Shown here: positions 1 to 5,464 of the stretch, one piece after another
Layout of the letters: every line of letters begins with the position of its first letter
Numbering within the stretch: position 1 is the stretch's first letter
Assembly: GCA_025360285.1 (NCBI GenBank)
Contig: JANYCM010000374.1
Coordinates: 1-5,464 of the forward strand
Direction of reading: 5' to 3'
Origin: Sphingomonadales bacterium
GTDB lineage: Bacteria > Pseudomonadota > Alphaproteobacteria > Sphingomonadales > Sphingomonadaceae
Length of the DNA: 5,464 nt
Made by a program: the position numbers and the translations under genes
Notes under the pieces: generated by a model
What the model was told of the DNA's origin: nothing
The model's input: only the letters and a program-made list of their open reading frames with translations
Database searches by the model: none

Positions 1-64
1 TGCCCAGCACGCCGAGCACGAACAGCGCCGCCGCGACGACCAGATAATGCGACAAGCCAATCAC
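1..64 (-). pseudogene. Antisense duplicate of the nuoK 5' end (21 codons, cut by window edge)
   Basis: Read on the minus strand from a GTG at 64-62, this stretch encodes the same first 21 residues as the intact nuoK at 156, beginning MIGLSHYLVV and ending at GVLG at the window edge. The only base difference within it is a synonymous leucine codon, TTG here against CTG in nuoK. Just upstream on the same strand, 100-61 repeats the nuoJ end as PVVGGGVDL and a stop, where the right arm reads PVVGSGVDL. It is a fragment within the inverted repeat. Whether a full second nuoK lies beyond base 1 cannot be seen. It is probably not a separate gene but the copied arm of a fold-back artefact. Confidence 0.6.
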
Positions 65-99
65 AGATCGACCCCGCCACCAACCACCGGGCGCGCCGG

Positions 100-159
100 A
101 CGCCGGGCAATGCCGTGCATCCGGCGCGCCCGGTGGTTGGCAGCGGGGTCGATCTGTGA
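100..159 (+). CDS. nuoJ: NADH-quinone oxidoreductase subunit J, C-terminal tail only (partial)
   Basis: The frame ending at TGA 157-159 reads TPGNAVHPARPVVGSGVDL. It resembles the short hydrophilic tail that ends many alphaproteobacterial NuoJ proteins, an 'NAV...P..G.GV' type ending after the last membrane helix. NuoJ is a membrane subunit of complex I that packs against NuoK near the quinone-site end of the membrane arm, and nuoJ is the expected gene directly before nuoK. Its stop shares the four bases GTGA (156-159) with the nuoK start, like the other junctions here. The frame stays open to base 1, but bases 1-100 are an inverted copy of the nuoK start and cannot encode the NuoJ helices. 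I therefore begin the feature at the palindrome centre. The true boundary is uncertain by about 20 bases, because the inner arm could be native. The identification rests on position and tail wording. Confidence 0.55.
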   Translation, partial: TPGNAVHPARPVVGSGVDL

Positions 160-461
160 TTGGCCTGTCGCATTATCTGGTCGTCGCGGCGGCGCTGTTC
201 GTGCTCGGCGTGCTGGGCATCATCATCAACCGCAAGAATGTCATCATCATCCTGATGTCGATCGAGCTGATCCTGCTGGCGGTGAACATCAATTTCATCG
301 CCTTTTCGGCGTTCCTGCACGATGTTCATGGCCAGATTTTCGCGATGTTCGTGCTGACCGTGGCGGCGGCGGAGGCGGCGATCGGCCTTGCCATATTGGT
401 CATCTATTTCCGCAACCGCGGCACGATCGCGGTTGATGGCGCGGATATGATGAAGGGATGA
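156..461 (+). CDS. nuoK: NADH-quinone oxidoreductase subunit K
   Basis: This encodes a 101-residue protein, the usual size for NuoK, a small three-helix inner-membrane subunit of complex I and a homologue of MrpC and mitochondrial ND4L. It contributes to the proton path nearest the quinone site. Three hydrophobic segments are visible at about 5-24, 28-52 and 61-84. The two membrane glutamates essential for proton pumping in E. coli NuoK (E36 and E72) appear as E37 (SIELILLAVN) and E73 (VAAAEAAIG). The cytoplasmic NRKN turn at 25-28 follows helix 1. The start is GTG at 156, chosen because it gives the family's MIGLxHYL N-terminus and overlaps the nuoJ stop as GTGA. Only a weak G-rich ribosome site (GGGG at 145-148) precedes it, consistent with translational coupling. 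Its stop overlaps the nuoL start as ATGA (458-461). The first 21 codons lie in the right arm of the edge palindrome, but the coding frame is intact. Confidence 0.96.
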   Translation: MIGLSHYLVVAAALFVLGVLGIIINRKNVIIILMSIELILLAVNINFIAFSAFLHDVHGQIFAMFVLTVAAAEAAIGLAILVIYFRNRGTIAVDGADMMKG

Positions 462-2461
462 TCCAGCTTCTGGTCTTTCTGCCGCTGCTGACGGCGCTTG
501 TCGCCGGGCTGGGCGGGCGTGTCATCGGCAATGTGCCGGCCAAGATCGTCACCACTGCCGGGCTGTTCGCCAGCGCCGGGCTCGCCTGGGTGATTTTCGC
601 GCGCTTCTGGCTGTCGGGGGCGCAAGGGTTTGACGTGCCGGTGCTCGACTGGATCCAGTCGGGCGACCTCAGCGTCCATTGGGCCTTCAAGGTCGATACG
701 CTTACGGCGGTGATGCTGGTGGTCGTCACCACGGTGTCGGCGCTCGTGCATCTGTATAGCTGGGGCTATATGGCCGAGGACCCGTCGCAGCCGCGGTTCT
801 TCGCCTATCTGTCGCTGTTCACCTTTGCCATGCTGATGCTGGTGACGGCCGATAATCTGGTGCAGATGTTCTTCGGCTGGGAAGGCGTCGGGCTGGCATC
901 GTATCTGCTGATCGGCTTCTGGTATCACAAGCCCAGCGCCAATGCCGCCGCCATCAAGGCCTTCGTCGTCAACCGCGTCGGCGATTTCGGCTTTTCGCTG
1001 GGTATTTTTGCCACTTTCATGGTGTTCGGCACGGTATCGATCGACGCCATCCTCGCCGCGGTGCCGGGGCAGGCGGGGGCGACATTCTCCTTCCTCGGCC
1101 ATTCGGTCGATGTGATGACGACCTTGTGCCTGCTGCTGTTCGTCGGCGCGATGGGCAAATCGGCGCAATTGGGGCTGCACACCTGGTTGCCCGATGCGAT
1201 GGAAGGGCCGACGCCGGTGTCGGCGCTGATCCATGCAGCCACCATGGTCACCGCCGGGGTGTTCATGGTCTGCCGCCTGTCACCGATGTTCGAAGCCAGC
1301 GTCACGGCGCAGGCGGTGGTGACCTATGTGGGGGCGGCGACGGCCTTGTTCGCCGCGTCGGTCGCGCTGGTGCAGACCGATATCAAGCGCGTCATCGCCT
1401 ATTCGACCTGTTCGCAACTGGGTTACATGTTCTTCGCCGCCGGCAGCGGTGCCTATGGGGCGGCGATGTTCCATCTGTTCACCCATGCGTTTTTCAAGGC
1501 GCTGCTGTTCCTTGGCGCCGGTTCGGTCATCCATGCCATGCACCATGAACAGGACATGCGTTTCTATGGGGGCCTGCGGAAACATATCCCGATCACCTTC
1601 GCGCTGATGACGATCGGGACATTGGCTTTGACCGGGTTCTTCTTCACCGCCGGCTATTATTCCAAGGATGCGATCCTGGAGGCGGCTTTTGCCAGCGGTA
1701 TGACGCATGGCCAGTTCGCGTTCCTGGTTGGCGCGTTCGTCGCGCTGCTTACCAGTTTCTATTCGTGGCGGCTGGTGTTCCTCACCTTTTACGGCAGCCC
1801 GCGCTGGGCGGGGTCGGAACATATCCAGCATGCCCTGCATGATGCGCATGACGGCCACCATGCGCCGGCCACCGGCACCGGCGGTTATCACCCGCATGAA
1901 AGCCCGGTTTCCATGCTGATCCCGCTGTTCATCCTCGGCGCGGGGGCGCTGGGTGCCGGCTGGCTGTGGCACACGCATTTCGTCGGCCCCGAGGGCGGTG
2001 AATTCTGGCGTGGCAGTCTCGCCTTCCGCAAGGACCTGATGCTCGCCATGGAGCATGTGCCAATCTGGGTCGTCTGGACGCCGAGCGTGGCATTCTTCGC
2101 GGGGCTGCTGGGGGCCTGGTATGCCTATTTGCGCGCCCCGCATCTGCCGGCGCGGGCGGCGGGCGCGGTCCCGGCGCTGTATGCCTTCCTCACCCACAAA
2201 TGGTATTTTGACGAGCTTTATGACGCCATCTTCGTGCGCCCGGCCTTTGCCATCGGCCGGTTCCTCTGGGTGCGCGGTGACCAGCAGGTGATCGATCGCT
2301 TCGGCCCCGATGGCGTTGCCGCGGCGGTGGCCGGCGGCGCGCGCGCGGCAAAGCGCTTTCAGACCGGCTATGTCTATTCCTATGCGCTGGTCATGCTCGT
2401 AGGGCTGGCGGTCGCGGCGGCCTGGTTCCTGCCGGCAGCGTTCGGACTGGCAGGCAAGTGA
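458..2461 (+). CDS. nuoL: NADH-quinone oxidoreductase subunit L
   Basis: This encodes a 667-residue polytopic membrane protein of full length for NuoL (ND5/MrpA family). NuoL is the distal antiporter-like subunit of complex I. It carries one proton channel and the long lateral helix that braces the membrane arm. Channel residues equivalent to E. coli E144, D178, K229, H254, H334, H338, K342 and K399 are seen as E142 (FFGWEGVGLASY), D176, K234 (MGKSAQLGLHTWLPD), H259, H339, H343, K347 (FTHAFFKALLF) and K403 (YYSKDAIL). The 308-320 stretch DIKRVIAYSTCSQ is the family signature around the second discontinuous helix. A histidine-rich loop lies at 455-480. The C-terminal part has the conserved HKWYFDELYDAIFVRP segment (580-595) of the lateral-helix region, then a final membrane helix at about 640-663. 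The ATG at 458 overlaps the nuoK stop, and the stop overlaps the nuoM start. An AAGGG lies directly against the ATG, too close to act as its own ribosome site. Confidence 0.98.
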   Translation: MIQLLVFLPLLTALVAGLGGRVIGNVPAKIVTTAGLFASAGLAWVIFARFWLSGAQGFDVPVLDWIQSGDLSVHWAFKVDTLTAVMLVVVTTVSALVHLYSWGYMAEDPSQPRFFAYLSLFTFAMLMLVTADNLVQMFFGWEGVGLASYLLIGFWYHKPSANAAAIKAFVVNRVGDFGFSLGIFATFMVFGTVSIDAILAAVPGQAGATFSFLGHSVDVMTTLCLLLFVGAMGKSAQLGLHTWLPDAMEGPTPVSALIHAATMVTAGVFMVCRLSPMFEASVTAQAVVTYVGAATALFAASVALVQTDIKRVIAYSTCSQLGYMFFAAGSGAYGAAMFHLFTHAFFKALLFLGAGSVIHAMHHEQDMRFYGGLRKHIPITFALMTIGTLALTGFFFTAGYYSKDAILEAAFASGMTHGQFAFLVGAFVALLTSFYSWRLVFLTFYGSPRWAGSEHIQHALHDAHDGHHAPATGTGGYHPHESPVSMLIPLFILGAGALGAGWLWHTHFVGPEGGEFWRGSLAFRKDLMLAMEHVPIWVVWTPSVAFFAGLLGAWYAYLRAPHLPARAAGAVPALYAFLTHKWYFDELYDAIFVRPAFAIGRFLWVRGDQQVIDRFGPDGVAAAVAGGARAAKRFQTGYVYSYALVMLVGLAVAAAWFLPAAFGLAGK

Positions 2462-3983
2462 TGCCGATGCTGTCGATCATGATCCTGTTGCCGGTGCTGG
2501 CGGCGCTGTTGCTGGTAATGCTGCCCGGAGTCGATGCGCGGCGGGCGCGGCTGGTGGCGCTGGTCACCACGCTGGTGGAATTCGTCCTCGCCCTGATGCT
2601 GTGGCAGCGTTTTGAAAACGCCGGGGCAGCGTTTCAGTTTGTCGAAAAACTGCCGCTGTTCGCGCCGTATCTCGATTGGCATCTGGGGATCGACGGCATC
2701 GCGCTGATGCTGATCCTGCTCAGCGTTTTCCTGATGCCGCTGTGCATTCTCGCCTCCTGGGAAAGCGTCCAGAAACGCGTGCCCGAATATATGGCGGCGT
2801 TCCTCGTCATGGAATCGCTGATGATCGGCACCTTTGCGGCGCGCGATATCTTCCTCTTTTATCTGTTCTTCGAAGCTGGGCTGATCCCGATGTTCCTGAT
2901 CATCGGCATCTGGGGCGGGGCGCGGCGCATCTATGCCAGCTACAAATTCTTCCTCTACACGCTCCTCGGTTCGGTGCTGATGCTGGTCGGCATGATCTAT
3001 ATGGTGGGTGTCGCGGGCAGCACCGATATCGGCGTGCTATCGCTGTATGACTTTGATCCCCATGCGCAATTCTGGCTGTTCCTGGCGTTTTTTGCCTCAT
3101 TCGCCGTCAAGATGCCGATGTGGCCGGTGCACACCTGGCTGCCCGATGCGCATGTCGAGGCGCCGACCGCCGGATCGGTAATCCTGGCAGGAGTGCTGCT
3201 GAAACTCGGCGGTTACGGCTTTGTACGGTTTTCGCTGCCGATGTTCACAGATGCGTCGGCGCAGTTGATCTGGCTGGTGTTCGGTCTGTCGATGGTGGCG
3301 GTCGTCTACACCTCGCTGGTGGCGCTGGTGCAGAATGACATGAAAAAGCTTATCGCCTATTCGTCGGTGGCGCATATGGCGTTCGTGACAGCGGGGTTGT
3401 TCGCGCTGAATACGCAAGGGATCGAGGGTTCGCTGGTGATGATGCTCAGCCACGGGCTTGTATCCGGCGCGTTATTCCTGTGTGTCGGGGTCGTTTACGA
3501 CCGGCTGCACACCCGCGAAATCGCGCGCTATGGCGGCCTCGCCGATACCATGCCGCGCTATGCGCTGCTGCTGCTGTTCTTCACCATGGCGAGCGTTGGC
3601 CTGCCGGCAACGAGCGGCTTTGTCGCCGAATTCCTGGTGCTGATCGGGCTGTACCAGACCAGCAGCTGGGCGACGCTGATCATGACGACGGGGATCATTC
3701 TGGGCGCCGCTTATATGCTGTGGCTGTACCGCCGCGTCGCTTTTGGGGCGGCGGCGGGCGATGACACACGGGCGATGCCGGATTTGAGCCTGCGAGAGGT
3801 GGCGATCCTGTTGCCGATCACCGCTGCCGTGCTGTGGATGGGGATTTACCCGGCCAGTTTCCAGGCGCCGATGAAGCCGGCGGTGGCCAGCATTGTCGAA
3901 CGCTTGAAGGGCCGCGAGTTGGCGACCCTGCCGACGGACATGACGACCCTGCGCCCGGCCGTAACGGCGGAAATGGCGGCACA

Positions 3984-3987
<4 letters not shown>
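2458..3987 (+). CDS. nuoM: NADH-quinone oxidoreductase subunit M
   Basis: This encodes a protein of up to 509 residues, normal for NuoM (ND4/MrpD family), the middle antiporter-like proton-pumping subunit of complex I with about 14 membrane helices. Residues equivalent to E. coli E144, K234, K265 and E407 are present as E139 (FFEAGLIPMFLIIGIWGG), K218 (FAVKMPMWPVHTWLPD), K249 (GVLLKLGGYG) and E391 (SGFVAEFLVL), so the proton path looks complete. The signature DMKKLIAYSSVAHM is at 294-307. A hydrophilic tail of about 30 residues follows the last helix, ending AVTAEMAAQ. The start is ambiguous. GTG 2458 gives a four-base GTGA overlap with nuoL. ATG 2461 overlaps the stop by one base and has AGG at 2452-2454 at a usable distance. 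ATG 2467 is also possible. These change the protein by at most three residues. The stop overlaps nuoN as ATGA. Confidence 0.97.
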
Positions 3988-5434
<1,447 letters not shown>

Positions 5435-5438
<4 letters not shown>

Positions 5439-5464
5439 GCGCCGGCTTCACCCACCTCGCCGAG
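5435..5464 (+). CDS. birA: Probable start of biotin-protein ligase (partial, ten codons)
   Basis: From TTG at 5435 the frame reads MSAGFTHLAE up to the window end, and its start shares TTGA with the nuoN stop, continuing the overlap pattern of the operon. In many alphaproteobacteria the gene after nuoN is birA, which attaches biotin to the carboxyl carrier protein of acetyl-CoA carboxylase. BirA catalytic domains in this group begin with a short lead-in ending in an aromatic or hydrophobic run and E, just before a TGSTN motif, and FTHLAE fits that lead-in. The TGSTN itself would lie just outside the window, so this is an inference from position and ten residues only. An ATG or GTG start further downstream, or another gene, remains possible. 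Confidence 0.4.

Larger units (their letters stand above)
1..219. repeat. Large near-perfect inverted repeat (palindrome) at window edge
   Basis: Bases 1-100 are the reverse complement of 120-219, with position i pairing to 220-i. By hand alignment 97 of 100 pairs match. The mismatches are 55/165, 78/142 and 79/141. The 19-base centre (101-119) also contains a small palindrome, ggcaatgcc at 106-114, centred on base 110. The right arm is ordinary coding sequence, namely the end of nuoJ and the first 21 codons of nuoK. The left arm is an antisense duplicate of it and sits where the body of nuoJ should be. Long palindromes with short spacers are usually unstable in bacteria because of SbcCD cleavage and replication slippage. 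I therefore infer that this is more likely a fold-back or assembly chimera at a contig end than a real locus. The repeat itself is directly visible; its origin is inference. Confidence 0.95.

Noticed and set aside
91..129. The palindrome as a rho-independent terminator, an attenuator or a transposon end
   Set aside because: There is no T-tract after the stem, both arms carry coding sequence of the same gene junction, and no transposase or target duplication is visible. The arms are far longer than terminator stems.
47..436. Open frame on the plus strand overlapping the palindrome and nuoK
   Set aside because: It starts inside the inverted left arm and runs out of frame through nuoK. The product is arginine- and glycine-rich with no recognisable family, typical of shadow translation in high-GC DNA.
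404..2197. Long minus-strand open frames (404-1234 and 1280-2197) opposite nuoL
   Set aside because: They lie entirely antisense to a well-conserved gene and encode low-complexity His/Arg/Gln-rich products, as expected from the codon bias of GC-rich coding DNA.
3834..3983. A 50-residue N-terminal extension of nuoN
   Set aside because: The extension is nuoM coding sequence read in another frame. It is hydrophilic, and the ATG at 3984 gives the normal NuoN N-terminus and the four-base overlap.

Overview
The window is the distal end of a respiratory complex I (NADH:quinone oxidoreductase, nuo) operon. It is entirely on the plus strand, in a high-GC bacterium. Gene order (nuoJ tail, nuoK, nuoL, nuoM, nuoN, then a probable biotin-protein ligase start), the protein lengths and the wording of the membrane motifs suggest an alphaproteobacterium, most likely in or near the Sphingomonadales. 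That placement is from family knowledge, not from a database search.

Layout: 1-219 is a near-perfect inverted repeat of about 100-base arms around a 19-base centre. Its right arm is the normal nuoJ/nuoK junction; its left arm is an antisense copy of the same junction. A short nuoJ C-terminus is readable to 159. nuoK (156-461), nuoL (458-2461), nuoM (2458-3987) and nuoN (3984-5438) follow, all intact. The last 30 bases fit the first ten codons of a birA-like gene. There are no intergenic gaps: every junction is a 4-base NTGA stop/start overlap. No promoter, terminator, RNA gene, CRISPR array or insertion sequence is visible.

The genes act together as the membrane arm of complex I. NuoL, NuoM and NuoN are three related antiporter-like subunits, and NuoK with NuoJ forms part of the fourth proton path near the quinone site. 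Together they couple NADH oxidation to proton export across the inner membrane. The glutamates and lysines of the proton channels are all present, so the complex should be functional.

I see no undescribed biological system here. The one structure the genes do not explain is the palindrome at the left edge. It replaces the expected body of nuoJ and looks more like a fold-back or assembly chimera than genuine genome architecture, though three clustered transition differences between the arms are worth a check.
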